From Methylophilus sp. (lineage in GTDB: Bacteria > Pseudomonadota > Gammaproteobacteria > Burkholderiales > Methylophilaceae): DNA of 5,208 nucleotides. This document shows, piece after piece, positions 1 to 5,208 of the stretch. Each line of letters begins with the position of its first letter. Position 1 is the stretch's first letter. The stretch covers positions 1-5,208 of the forward strand of contig JAIXZQ010000055.1 in NCBI GenBank assembly GCA_027489475.1, given 5' to 3'. The notes beneath the pieces were generated by a model. That model was not told the origin of the DNA, searched no databases, and saw only the letters and a list, made by a program, of their open reading frames with translations. The position numbers were made by a program, and so were the translations under genes.

Positions 1-17
1 TGACTTAGAAAGAGAAG

Positions 18-62
18 CGCTAAAAATAAACGCGGCCAGCGTATTTATTGGCTGGCCGCGTT
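18..62 (-). terminator. Intrinsic terminator of the SURF1-ctaB gene cluster
   Basis: A perfect 12-bp inverted repeat pairs 29-40 with 51-62. The stem core is CGCGGCCAGC and the loop is 10 bases (41-50). Read on the minus strand, the stem is followed at once by TATTTTTA (28-21), the GC-stem-plus-U-tract layout of a Rho-independent terminator. It lies about 58 bases after the ctaB stop, so it would end the assembly-gene transcript. On the plus strand the stem is followed by a shorter T-rich run (TTATTT, 61-66), so it may also act on a convergent gene outside the window. Confidence 0.75.
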
Positions 63-80
63 ATTTGAAGTGGTGAACAA

Positions 81-110
81 ATGTCGCGCAAACAATGGTC
101 TGCGCGACAT
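81..110. repeat. Second hairpin immediately after ctaB
   Basis: A perfect 10-bp inverted repeat pairs ATGTCGCGCA (81-90) with TGCGCGACAT (101-110) around a 10-base loop. It begins 9 bases after the ctaB stop codon on the minus strand. The tract that follows on the minus strand (TTTGTTCACC) is only weakly U-rich. It is therefore more likely an auxiliary terminator or an mRNA 3'-end stabilising stem than the main terminator. Confidence 0.55.
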
Positions 111-119
111 CTCAAAAAG

Positions 120-1016
120 TTAAATCAGATAATGATCCAGCAGCAAGGCTGCAAAAATCAGGCTGAGATACAAAATAGAATATTTAAAGGTGGTTTTTGC
201 TAAAGCATCGGAATAGCTGCGATACAAGCGCACCACATACACCATAAACACGGCATTCAATACGGTCGCCGCCGCCAAGTATAATCCGCCGCTCATACCC
301 AGCCCATAAGGCATCATAGATACCACCACCAAAATCACGGTATACAACATGATATGCAGCAAGGTGAATTGTTCACCATGGGTCACAGGCAACATGGGCA
401 TGCCGACCTTGGCATATTCTTCGCGACGATAGAGCGCCAAAGCCCAAAAGTGAGGCGGCGTCCAAGCAAAGATGATTAAGAACATGACCAAAGATTCAGG
501 TGAAACAGTGTTGTTCACCGCGGCCCAGCCTAGGATGGGAGGCATGGCGCCAGAAGCGCCGCCGATGACGATATTCATGGGTGTGGCTGGTTTGAGAAAC
601 ACGGTGTAAATCACGGCGTAGCCAACAAACGTACCTAAGGTGAGCCACATGGTCAGTGGATTCACCCAGTAATACAACACACTGAGGCCGGCACCGCCTA
701 ACACGCTGGCAAACAACAAGGTTTCCATTTGCGAGAGCTGGCCGGTGGGCAAAGGCCGCGCCCGGGTACGTGCCATCATGGCATCGATTTTGTGCTCAAT
801 CAAACAGTTAAACGCAGCTGCCGCACCTGATGCAAAGGCAATACCCACGGTGGCGGCCAACAACACCGAGAGCGGTACCATGCCCGGCGTAGCCATGAAC
901 ATGCCAATAATGGCAGTAAACACGATGAGTGCCGTGACGCGCGGTTTACACAGCGCATAAAAATGTCGCAGGCTCATGCTGGCACTGGCCAGTTGTGTCA
1001 TGAATGTTGTTTGCAT
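120..1016 (-). CDS. ctaB: Protoheme IX farnesyltransferase (heme O synthase)
   Basis: This integral inner-membrane enzyme transfers a farnesyl group from farnesyl diphosphate to the vinyl side chain of heme B, giving heme O, the precursor of heme A. The protein is 298 residues from the chosen start, normal for the CyoE/CtaB branch of the UbiA prenyltransferases, with many hydrophobic segments (about nine expected). Visible family signatures are KPRV (residues 24-27) and the first prenyl-diphosphate motif N70-x3-E-x3-D78, followed by [13 protein letters not shown]. Next come [19 protein letters not shown] (142-160), [16 protein letters not shown] (186-201) and GMPMLPV (205-211). Glutamate at the middle position of the first motif is, as I recall, the usual betaproteobacterial form. 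The start is ATG at 1016, preceded by a purine-rich Shine-Dalgarno. A GTG five codons upstream (1031) is in frame but lacks such a site. It is the last gene of the cluster, 33 bases after ctaA. Confidence 0.96.
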   Translation of the reverse strand: MQTTFMTQLASASMSLRHFYALCKPRVTALIVFTAIIGMFMATPGMVPLSVLLAATVGIAFASGAAAAFNCLIEHKIDAMMARTRARPLPTGQLSQMETLLFASVLGGAGLSVLYYWVNPLTMWLTLGTFVGYAVIYTVFLKPATPMNIVIGGASGAMPPILGWAAVNNTVSPESLVMFLIIFAWTPPHFWALALYRREEYAKVGMPMLPVTHGEQFTLLHIMLYTVILVVVSMMPYGLGMSGGLYLAAATVLNAVFMVYVVRLYRSYSDALAKTTFKYSILYLSLIFAALLLDHYLI

Positions 1017-1020
1017 CTTT

Positions 1021-1029
1021 TCTTCCCCC
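1021..1029 (-). promoter_or_regulatory. Ribosome binding site deciding the ctaB start
   Basis: On the minus strand GGGGGAAGA lies 4 bases before the ATG at 1016. The in-frame GTG at 1031 overlaps the upstream edge of this purine tract and is preceded by ACACACAG, which is no better than a weak site. This favours the ATG and a 298-residue CtaB. Confidence 0.55.
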
Positions 1030-1049
1030 ACCTGTGTGTAACGATGATA

Positions 1050-2018
1050 TTAAGCCTGTTTTAGCCGGCTATTGATGGCGACCAGCCAGACGCCAAGCAA
1101 TGCGGCCCCTGCATTGTGCATGACTGCCAACACGAGCGGCAGATGTAATAGCAGGTTCGCAATGCCCAGGGCAATCTGTGCGGTCAACAATCCCAGCAAG
1201 CCAACGGCTGCACCTCTTGCCTGACCCGTCGCCCATAAGATACGCGCGCTGACCAGTAGCCAAAAAGCAACGACTATGGCGCCTAAACGATGTGTCCACT
1301 GGATCGCCGTCAGCGCGTCTAAATGCAATTGTCCGCCATGCTGGCTTTCACCCAATGCCCGCGTCATATGAAAGGCATCAGACATATCCATCTGCGGCCA
1401 CCAAGCGCCATGGCAGGTGGGAAAGTCGGTGCAGGCCAACGCCGCGTAGTTGGTACTGGTCCAGCCCCCAAGCGCGACTTGCGCCAACCAGACCAACAAA
1501 GCGAAACGTAACCAGCGCCACTGACAAGATGAAACCTGAATCGCGGGCAAAGGGGTATGTCGAAAAGCAATCCAACTGAGGATGGCTAAGGTCGTCATCC
1601 CCCCGAGTAAGTGCAAGGTGACGATGACAGGCTTGAGCAACATGGTCACGGTCCACATGCCCAACATCGCCTGTAAGGTGATCAACACCAGTAAGACTAT
1701 GGAGAGCTGCCAAGGCGTGTTTAGCTGTGTACGCTGTTTCACCGCCAATACTGCCAACACCAACACCAGCAAACCTAAACTGCCGGCGAGGTAACGGTGG
1801 GCCATTTCCTTCCATGCTTTGGCGTGTTCTAGTGGCTTGTCAGGATAGGCCAGTTGCGCCTGATGAATCGCAGCTTCACTTTGTGGCACGGTTAAGGTGC
1901 CGTAACAGCCTGGCCAATCAGGACAGCCCAAGCCAGCATCAGATAAGCGCACATAGGCGCCTAACACCACCACACACAATGCCAATACAGCAGCTATTCG
2001 ACTGAGCTTGTGAAACAT
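1050..2018 (-). CDS. ctaA: Heme A synthase, COX15/CtaA family
   Basis: This membrane oxidase converts the C8 methyl group of heme O to a formyl group, making heme A for the oxidase. The protein is 322 residues with about eight hydrophobic helices in two similar halves. The four family histidines are all present: H74 in EMAHRY, H136 in TLHLLGG, H243 in QWTHRLG and H301 in VMHNAGA. The first extracytoplasmic loop carries GLGCPDWPGC (C32/C38), and the loop opening the second half carries ACTDFPTC (C196/C202). So both halves have a C-x5-C pair. ATG at 2018 is chosen because AGGA stands 5 bases upstream. An ATG five codons earlier (2033) is in frame but overlaps the upstream gene. Only 2 bases separate this start from the SCO-like stop, pointing to translational coupling. 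CtaB supplies its substrate and is the next gene. Confidence 0.96.
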   Translation of the reverse strand: MFHKLSRIAAVLALCVVVLGAYVRLSDAGLGCPDWPGCYGTLTVPQSEAAIHQAQLAYPDKPLEHAKAWKEMAHRYLAGSLGLLVLVLAVLAVKQRTQLNTPWQLSIVLLVLITLQAMLGMWTVTMLLKPVIVTLHLLGGMTTLAILSWIAFRHTPLPAIQVSSCQWRWLRFALLVWLAQVALGGWTSTNYAALACTDFPTCHGAWWPQMDMSDAFHMTRALGESQHGGQLHLDALTAIQWTHRLGAIVVAFWLLVSARILWATGQARGAAVGLLGLLTAQIALGIANLLLHLPLVLAVMHNAGAALLGVWLVAINSRLKQA

Positions 2019-2020
2019 GC

Positions 2021-2638
2021 TTATCCTGCCCATGATGCTTTTAACAGTTTAACTAAATCTTTGCGTATCCATTTGGCTTCCATCTCTGGACCATATTGCA
2101 TCATGACATTGCCTAAGGGATCGATAAAATACACCCGATTTGCCTGCAACGTCGCCTGTCCGCCCTGACTCAACAAGCCAGCTAATTCATTAATCTGCGC
2201 AGCTTCACCATTCAAAATCAACATATCTGGATAGCGTGCACGGATACTGCTGGTATCCGCCTGTTGGGTAATTAATACCCGCTGCACCCTAATCATGTCT
2301 TTGTATAGCGAGACATAAATTTGCCTAAAGTCGTACATGCGTTGCATGCAGGCGTCATCACACTGTTGTGTCACAAACACCATATTCCATTTGTCTTGCC
2401 AGAACACGGGCGCAGCTTGCTGTTGGTCATTGACCCAATGCCGAGCATGGGCAATCGAGACAGGCGGTTGTATCAGTTGGCCATGGCTTTTGCCACTAGG
2501 ACGCCAGTCGAGTTTGTACATGGCAGTAACGACCAACAAAGGGACGCTAAAAAAGACTGCCAATAACAGAAAAATCATGCGGCCTTTGCGTTGTTCTACC
2601 GCGTCCACCGGAGTTGTCAAAAGGGGCTCTTGCATCAT
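2021..2638 (-). CDS. SCO-like, thioredoxin-fold cytochrome oxidase assembly protein (membrane-anchored)
   Basis: The protein has 205 residues. A short cytoplasmic N-terminus is followed by one membrane helix (about 21-41, MIFLLLAVFFSVPLL onward), then a periplasmic domain with a thioredoxin-like pattern. It has a beta strand WNMVFVT leading into QQCDDACMQRM, a C93-x3-C97 pair like the copper/thiol motif of SCO1. Near the end, RVYFIDPLGNVMMQYGP (168-184) resembles the SCO/thioredoxin segment with its D-P-x-G-N turn. No histidine occurs after residue 67, so the third copper ligand of classical SCO proteins is missing. It may work as a thiol-disulfide partner in copper-site assembly, but that is inference. 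The first of two tandem ATGs is chosen. It overlaps the SURF1 stop as ATGA, implying coupled translation, and ctaA follows 2 bases after its stop. Such genes are often annotated simply as 'transmembrane protein' in betaproteobacterial cox clusters. Confidence 0.8.
   Translation of the reverse strand: MMQEPLLTTPVDAVEQRKGRMIFLLLAVFFSVPLLVVTAMYKLDWRPSGKSHGQLIQPPVSIAHARHWVNDQQQAAPVFWQDKWNMVFVTQQCDDACMQRMYDFRQIYVSLYKDMIRVQRVLITQQADTSSIRARYPDMLILNGEAAQINELAGLLSQGGQATLQANRVYFIDPLGNVMMQYGPEMEAKWIRKDLVKLLKASWAG
2024..2027 (-). promoter_or_regulatory. Ribosome binding site deciding the ctaA start
   Basis: AGGA on the minus strand lies 5 bases before the ATG at 2018 and inside the last codons of the upstream SCO-like gene. 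The in-frame ATG at 2033 lies upstream of this site and has no comparable purine tract, so 2018 is preferred. Confidence 0.55.
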
Positions 2639-3360
2639 ACAGCTCGTTTCTCAATCATTTGATAGAGTCCAATCAACAGACTGGCCAGCGCAAAGCCAAA
2701 CCACTGATAGGCATAGCTCAAGTGTTTTTCTACCTGCCCCACGGGAACATCCCAGGCACGGACATAGCCATGCGCTTGTTGAGGGTCAAGCTTAACGATA
2801 GCGGCAGGAAAGCGATATGGGACGTACGTTTTCAGGTAGTTAAAATCGACCACGGATTGCACCGCTTGCCAGCGGTCTGCAGGCTGATCAAGTCTAAAGG
2901 CAGTTTTTTTCGGCACCCAGAATAAGCCGGTGAGTTGAAGCGTTTGGGTTGGCGTGTCTATCTGTGGCGTTTTGTTATGCTCTGCAAAACCAGCCACCCA
3001 GCCACGGTTTACCCAGATCAGGTGGCGGTCATCTATTAAAAAAGGCGTGATGACGTGAAAACCGGCTTGCCCTTGATGGACTTGGTTGTCTAATAGAAAG
3101 CTGTAAGCGGGCAGATAATGGCCACTGAAAGTCACTGTCTGCAAATGCAGTGCTTGAAGTGATTCGTGGTTAGCAAGATCTTTCCACTGCGGCGACAGCG
3201 CATGGTTGGACTGCGTGACGGCCTGCGTAATCGCTTGTTTTTGCTCAGCCTTGTGCCATTGCCACAGACCCAATTGTATGCATGCCCATCCTGCGAATAC
3301 CATGATCCCCACCACTGTCCACTTCACCCTAACTACATATCGACCTAAAGGTATTTGCAT
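2635..3360 (-). CDS. SURF1-family cytochrome oxidase assembly protein
   Basis: SURF1 proteins sit in the membrane and assist insertion of heme A into subunit I of cytochrome c oxidase. This one is 241 residues with the standard layout: an N-terminal helix (about 14-32), a large periplasmic domain, and a C-terminal helix (about 217-234). Signatures seen are LGLWQWHKAEQKQ (30-42), the G80-H-Y-L-P segment leading to LLDNQVHQGQAGFHVITPF (89-107), WVNRGWV (116-122) and HLSYAYQWFGFA (213-224). The reading frame stays open to 3519, but that extension would lie antisense on the DUF2909 gene and lacks family features. The ATG at 3360, just before IPLGRYVV, is therefore taken as the start. Its ribosome site is weak (GTGA). 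It heads the SURF1-SCO-like-ctaA-ctaB cluster, and its stop overlaps the next start by 4 bases. I could not recognise a convincing minus-strand promoter in the short divergent spacer. Confidence 0.93.
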   Translation of the reverse strand: MQIPLGRYVVRVKWTVVGIMVFAGWACIQLGLWQWHKAEQKQAITQAVTQSNHALSPQWKDLANHESLQALHLQTVTFSGHYLPAYSFLLDNQVHQGQAGFHVITPFLIDDRHLIWVNRGWVAGFAEHNKTPQIDTPTQTLQLTGLFWVPKKTAFRLDQPADRWQAVQSVVDFNYLKTYVPYRFPAAIVKLDPQQAHGYVRAWDVPVGQVEKHLSYAYQWFGFALASLLIGLYQMIEKRAV

Positions 3361-3382
3361 TTTCACGCCAACAGAACATAAT
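3354..3382 (+). promoter_or_regulatory. Candidate sigma70-type promoter for the DUF2909 gene
   Basis: TTTGCA (3354-3359, 4 of 6 matches to the -35 consensus) is followed after 17 bases by CATAAT (3377-3382, 5 of 6 matches to the -10 consensus). Transcription would begin near 3389, leaving a leader of about 20 bases before the ATG at 3410. The -35 box would overlap the first codons of SURF1 on the other strand. This rests on motif reading alone, in a 49-base divergent spacer. Confidence 0.35.
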
Positions 3383-3409
3383 GTCACCACGTTTACCAGA
3401 GATGACATC

Positions 3410-3610
3410 ATGTTGATAAAAATTGCCACCATTTTAGCGTTAATTATAATTATTGGTAGCTTGTTTTCCGCCCTGCTTTTTTTGCTTAAAGATAAACGTG
3501 GCTCATACCGCACCGTCAAAGCACTGACAGTACGTATTGGCTTATCTATCTTTTTATTTTTATCGCTTATCGTTGCAGCCCATTACGGCTACATCGGACA
3601 CACCTTATAA
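3410..3610 (+). CDS. Twin-transmembrane protein, DUF2909 type, in the cox locus
   Basis: This is a 66-residue protein with two hydrophobic helices (about 4-27 and 43-62) joined by a short basic linker, KDKRGSYRTVKALTVR (27-42). Size, linker and helices match the small DUF2909 'twin transmembrane' family, which is commonly found beside SURF1 in betaproteobacterial cytochrome oxidase clusters. Its function is not established. The location suggests a role near oxidase assembly or stability in the inner membrane. The ATG at 3410 is chosen because the hydrophobic helix starts right after it, and a weak AGAGA (3398-3402) precedes it by 7 bases. The open frame upstream is a shadow of SURF1. It is the only plus-strand gene in the window, divergent from SURF1 and convergent with cox3. 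A composition-driven two-helix protein is easy to misassign, so family naming is less certain than the gene itself. Confidence 0.82.
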   Translation: MLIKIATILALIIIIGSLFSALLFLLKDKRGSYRTVKALTVRIGLSIFLFLSLIVAAHYGYIGHTL

Positions 3611-3624
3611 CCCCACTTTAACCC

Positions 3625-3646
3625 GCGCTAAACGCGCTTTTTCTTT
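3625..3646 (+). terminator. Possible weak intrinsic terminator of the DUF2909 gene
   Basis: GCGC (3625-3628) can pair with GCGC (3634-3637) around a 5-base loop, followed directly by TTTTTCTTT (3638-3646). It starts 15 bases after the DUF2909 stop. The stem is only 4 bp, so the U-tract is the stronger part of the evidence. The larger hairpin at 3727-3756 could serve as back-up. Confidence 0.35.
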
Positions 3647-3718
3647 GCACCCCGGTCACTGTGTCATTTACACCGGGGATGTTTATTTCACTTTTTTGCA
3701 GAGCAGACTTGGTCTGCC

Positions 3719-3764
3719 TAAGCATTTATTAAAGGGCGCCTACGCGCCCTTTAATATATTGACT
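3719..3764 (-). terminator. Bidirectional intrinsic terminator between cox3 and DUF2909
   Basis: A perfect 13-bp stem pairs 3727-3739 with 3744-3756 around the loop CTAC (3740-3743). The core is GGGCGC / GCGCCC flanked by A/T pairs. On the minus strand the GC core is followed by TTTAATAAAT, and on the plus strand by TTTAATATATT, so it is built to work both ways. It lies about 29 bases after the cox3 stop and would close the upstream cox operon before the oppositely oriented gene. Confidence 0.8.
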
Positions 3765-3784
3765 GCTTAACTTTTATATCTTGA

Positions 3785-4717
3785 CTACAGCATGTAGACG
3801 AAGATATACAAGCCCAACCAGACCACATCAACAAAGTGCCAGTACCACGCCACGCCTTCAAAGCCAAAGTGATGCTCTGGGCTAAAGTGGCCTTTGATAC
3901 TGCGTAGCCAAATCACAATCAACATCAGTGTTCCAATGGTGACGTGAAAGCCGTGAAAGCCGGTCAACATAAAGAAAGTGGCGCCATACGCCCCTGACTT
4001 CAAAGTCAGACCCATTTCGGTATACGCATGGTGATATTCTGCAGCCTGACAGCACAAGAATGTAATGCCCAATGCGATGGTCAAGAACAGGCCGATAAAC
4101 AACTGTTTACGGTTATTTTTAATTAAGCCCCAATGTGCCCAAGTGATGGTTGCACCTGAAGTCAACAACAGCAAGGTGTTGATTAAAGGCAACCCGCTCC
4201 AAGTCATGGGATGAAAGTCAGGGTTTGGTTTAAAGGTTTCGCCCAATACAACACCACCTGGACCTTGTGAAGGCCACTGACTTAAAAAGTCTTTGTAGGG
4301 CGTGATGTCTGGTGCATAAGACGCCAAATCCGGCACAGAAAGCACCCGCATGTAGAACAACGCCCCGAAGAACGCGGCAAAAAACGCCACTTCAGAGCAA
4401 ATAAAGGTAATCATGCCGATGCGGAAAGACTTGTCTTCCCATTTCTTATATTGACCCGTGATGCTTTCGGTCACGACGGTGCTCAGCCATTTAAACATCA
4501 TGACTAAAATGATGGCCAGACCCAGATACATCATGTATTTACCTGGGGTTGCCAAATAGGTTAACGCAGGGTTCTTGAGTGAGCCATCCAGACGCTGGTC
4601 TGAGCCGGTCACATTAAAGACAAAACCACTGGCCATCGACAACAAACCCACTGAAATCAAAGCTGGATAAATGCTGCCGTGCGGGACGAAATAGTGATTT
4701 TCTGAATGACTTGCCAT
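3785..4717 (-). CDS. Cytochrome c oxidase subunit III
   Basis: Subunit III of the aa3-type heme-copper oxidase is a structural inner-membrane subunit next to subunit I that supports proton uptake and enzyme stability. The protein is 310 residues with seven hydrophobic segments, a little longer than mitochondrial subunit III. The extra length lies in two loops: residues about 38-58, and the proline/glycine-rich loop about 128-172. Conserved segments include HYFVPHGSIYP (8-18), FICSEVAFFAAFFGALFY (105-122, with the buried acidic residue E109) and PLINTLLLLTSGATITWAH (177-195). Further on are AAEYHHAY (225-232), LTGFHGFHVTIGT (251-263) and WYWHFVDVVWLGLY (291-304). The ATG at 4717 is preceded by GGGAG (4729-4725) at 7 bases. 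Another ATG at 4721 is out of frame. It follows cox11 by 41 bases and is probably in the same transcript, which ends at the 3727-3756 terminator. The conventional symbol is coxC or ctaE depending on the species. Confidence 0.97.
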   Translation of the reverse strand: MASHSENHYFVPHGSIYPALISVGLLSMASGFVFNVTGSDQRLDGSLKNPALTYLATPGKYMMYLGLAIILVMMFKWLSTVVTESITGQYKKWEDKSFRIGMITFICSEVAFFAAFFGALFYMRVLSVPDLASYAPDITPYKDFLSQWPSQGPGGVVLGETFKPNPDFHPMTWSGLPLINTLLLLTSGATITWAHWGLIKNNRKQLFIGLFLTIALGITFLCCQAAEYHHAYTEMGLTLKSGAYGATFFMLTGFHGFHVTIGTLMLIVIWLRSIKGHFSPEHHFGFEGVAWYWHFVDVVWLGLYIFVYML

Positions 4718-4758
4718 GCATTAACTCCCTATCCTAATACGATAATTTTCTATTTATA

Positions 4759-5208
4759 TTACTGACTTGCCGGAAAAAACGAATACGACAATGTCAATTC
4801 TTTCACTTCTTTAGGTAACTCGGCACTGACAAAAAAGCGCAGTGGCAATGCCTTGACCTCCCCAGGTTTGAGTGTCTGCCTGACAAAGCAAAAACACTCG
4901 ATTTTTTTCAGGTGCGCTGAAGCCACACCTGGGGTCACACTTGGGATCGCCTGACCCGCGACCTCTTGGTTAGTGATGTTTTTAGCTTCAAACAACACGG
5001 TATTCACTTGCCCAGGATGTACGACGATACTGCTCTGTTTGGGGTAAAAATTCCAACCCAAGCCAGGCATGACCGAAGACACAAACTGCACAGTGACTTC
5101 ACGCTTTAAATCAACCACCTGATTGGTCGTGGTTTCTGCCTGATTACGTGTTTTTCCGTTTAATCCGGTGACTGTACAAATAACGTCGTACAGTGGCACC
5201 AATGCAAA
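4759..5208 (-). CDS. Cox11/CtaG copper-insertion protein, N-terminus outside the window
   Basis: Cox11 is a membrane-anchored periplasmic copper chaperone needed to form the CuB centre of subunit I. The visible part is 149 codons and runs off the window edge, starting FALVPLYDVICTVTGLNGKT, which is the family segment just after the N-terminal membrane helix. About 30-50 residues including that helix are missing. The immunoglobulin-like domain continues with PGLGWNFYPKQ and ends in the copper-binding IECFCF (residues 103-108 of the visible part; C105 and C107), then LKPGEVKALPLRFFV. The third conserved cysteine is C11 (DVIC). In-frame GTG and TTG codons near the edge (5199, 5202) are internal, not starts. 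Cox3 follows after 41 AT-rich bases, with no intervening small gene. Only the start is lacking; all three functional cysteines are intact. Confidence 0.95.
   Translation of the reverse strand, partial: FALVPLYDVICTVTGLNGKTRNQAETTTNQVVDLKREVTVQFVSSVMPGLGWNFYPKQSSIVVHPGQVNTVLFEAKNITNQEVAGQAIPSVTPGVASAHLKKIECFCFVRQTLKPGEVKALPLRFFVSAELPKEVKELTLSYSFFPASQ

Larger units (their letters stand above)
1..119. other. Non-coding region downstream of ctaB with two tandem hairpins
   Basis: This is the stretch between the ctaB stop codon and the window edge. I see no credible coding region or RNA gene in it. It is dominated by two perfect inverted repeats, at 29-62 and 81-110, each with a 10-base loop and listed separately. 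Bases 1-28 are purine- and A-rich on the plus strand (T-rich on the minus strand). They could be the tail of a spacer or the edge of a neighbouring gene, which cannot be decided from this window. Confidence 0.6.
3611..3784. other. Hairpin-rich convergent intergenic region between DUF2909 and cox3
   Basis: This 174-base stretch separates two converging genes and holds no convincing coding sequence. It contains a series of inverted repeats. A short GC hairpin with a T-run lies at 3625-3646. A 7-bp repeat with a 15-base loop, CCCCGGT / ACCGGGG, lies at 3650-3656 and 3672-3678. A 6-bp repeat with a 3-base loop, GCAGAC / GTCTGC, lies at 3703-3708 and 3712-3717. The strong terminator stem lies at 3727-3756. 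The likely job is transcription termination from both sides. Confidence 0.6.

Noticed and set aside
1017..1031. GTG start adding five residues to CtaB
   Set aside because: No Shine-Dalgarno precedes it, whereas a purine-rich site lies just before the ATG at 1016 and overlaps the GTG region.
1378..1815. 145-residue minus-strand frame inside ctaA
   Set aside because: It is fully contained in the well-supported ctaA gene in another frame, with a composition typical of a shadow frame.
2337..2795. 152-residue plus-strand frame antisense to the SCO-like and SURF1 genes
   Set aside because: It spans the junction of two real genes on the other strand, is irregular in composition and has no ribosome site or family features.
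3206..3409. Upstream extension of the plus-strand small membrane protein
   Set aside because: The cysteine- and histidine-rich residues are the complement of SURF1 coding sequence. The hydrophobic family domain begins at 3410.
3361..3519. N-terminal extension of SURF1 by 53 residues
   Set aside because: The frame is open, but the extra residues match no SURF1 feature and lie antisense over the DUF2909 gene. The family-like N-terminus begins at the ATG at 3360.
3703..3717. GCAGAC-TTG-GTCTGC hairpin as a separate terminator
   Set aside because: On the minus strand it is followed by A residues rather than T, and on the plus strand no T-run follows, so it is reported only as an inverted repeat.
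3537..3770. 77-residue plus-strand open frame running through the convergent spacer
   Set aside because: It overlaps DUF2909 in another frame and runs across the terminator hairpin. It has no ribosome site and no recognisable protein pattern.
1..5208. A wholly novel defence, mobile or biosynthetic system
   Set aside because: All substantial genes fall into known cytochrome oxidase structural or assembly families. There are no direct-repeat arrays, transposase motifs or att-like sites, and no abrupt change in sequence character.

Overview
The window carries the 3' part of a bacterial aa3-type cytochrome c oxidase (cox/cta) locus plus its assembly genes. Almost everything is on the minus strand. 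The gene order (cox11, cox3, a twin-transmembrane DUF2909 gene, SURF1, a SCO-like gene, COX15-type heme A synthase, heme O synthase) is familiar from Betaproteobacteria. The protein signatures fit this: CtaB has the beta-type 'NCLIE' form of the first UbiA-family motif, and CtaA has two C-x5-C pairs. The moderate base composition and AT-rich spacers would suit a group such as Methylophilaceae, but that placement is inference.

In the direction of minus-strand transcription, the window opens inside cox11 (CtaG, copper insertion into subunit I; its N-terminus lies beyond position 5208). Cox3 (subunit III) follows after 41 bases. A 174-base intergenic stretch (3611-3784) then holds a 13-bp inverted repeat that is a good bidirectional terminator, plus two or three weaker inverted repeats. 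On the plus strand, convergent with cox3, lies a 66-residue two-helix membrane protein (DUF2909 type). It is transcribed divergently from SURF1 with only 49 bases between the two starts.

The second minus-strand cluster, SURF1 - SCO-like - ctaA - ctaB, is tightly packed: a 4-base ATGA overlap, then a 2-base gap, then a 33-base gap. This suggests one translationally coupled transcript. It ends at two tandem strong hairpins (29-62 and 81-110). The first is followed on the minus strand by a T-rich tract and looks like a proper intrinsic terminator. Nothing coding is visible in 1-119.

Functionally the genes form one pathway. CtaB farnesylates heme B to heme O, CtaA oxidises heme O to heme A, and SURF1 assists heme A insertion into subunit I. 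Cox11 (and, by analogy, SCO-type proteins) deliver copper, and Cox3 is a structural subunit. The least conventional member is the SCO-like protein. It keeps a C-x3-C pair but has no histidine anywhere after it, so it cannot bind copper in the classical SCO1 way. I see no mobile element, CRISPR array, tRNA or rRNA, and nothing that amounts to a wholly new system. The points worth following up are the SCO-like protein, the DUF2909 gene's position, and the hairpin-rich boundaries.
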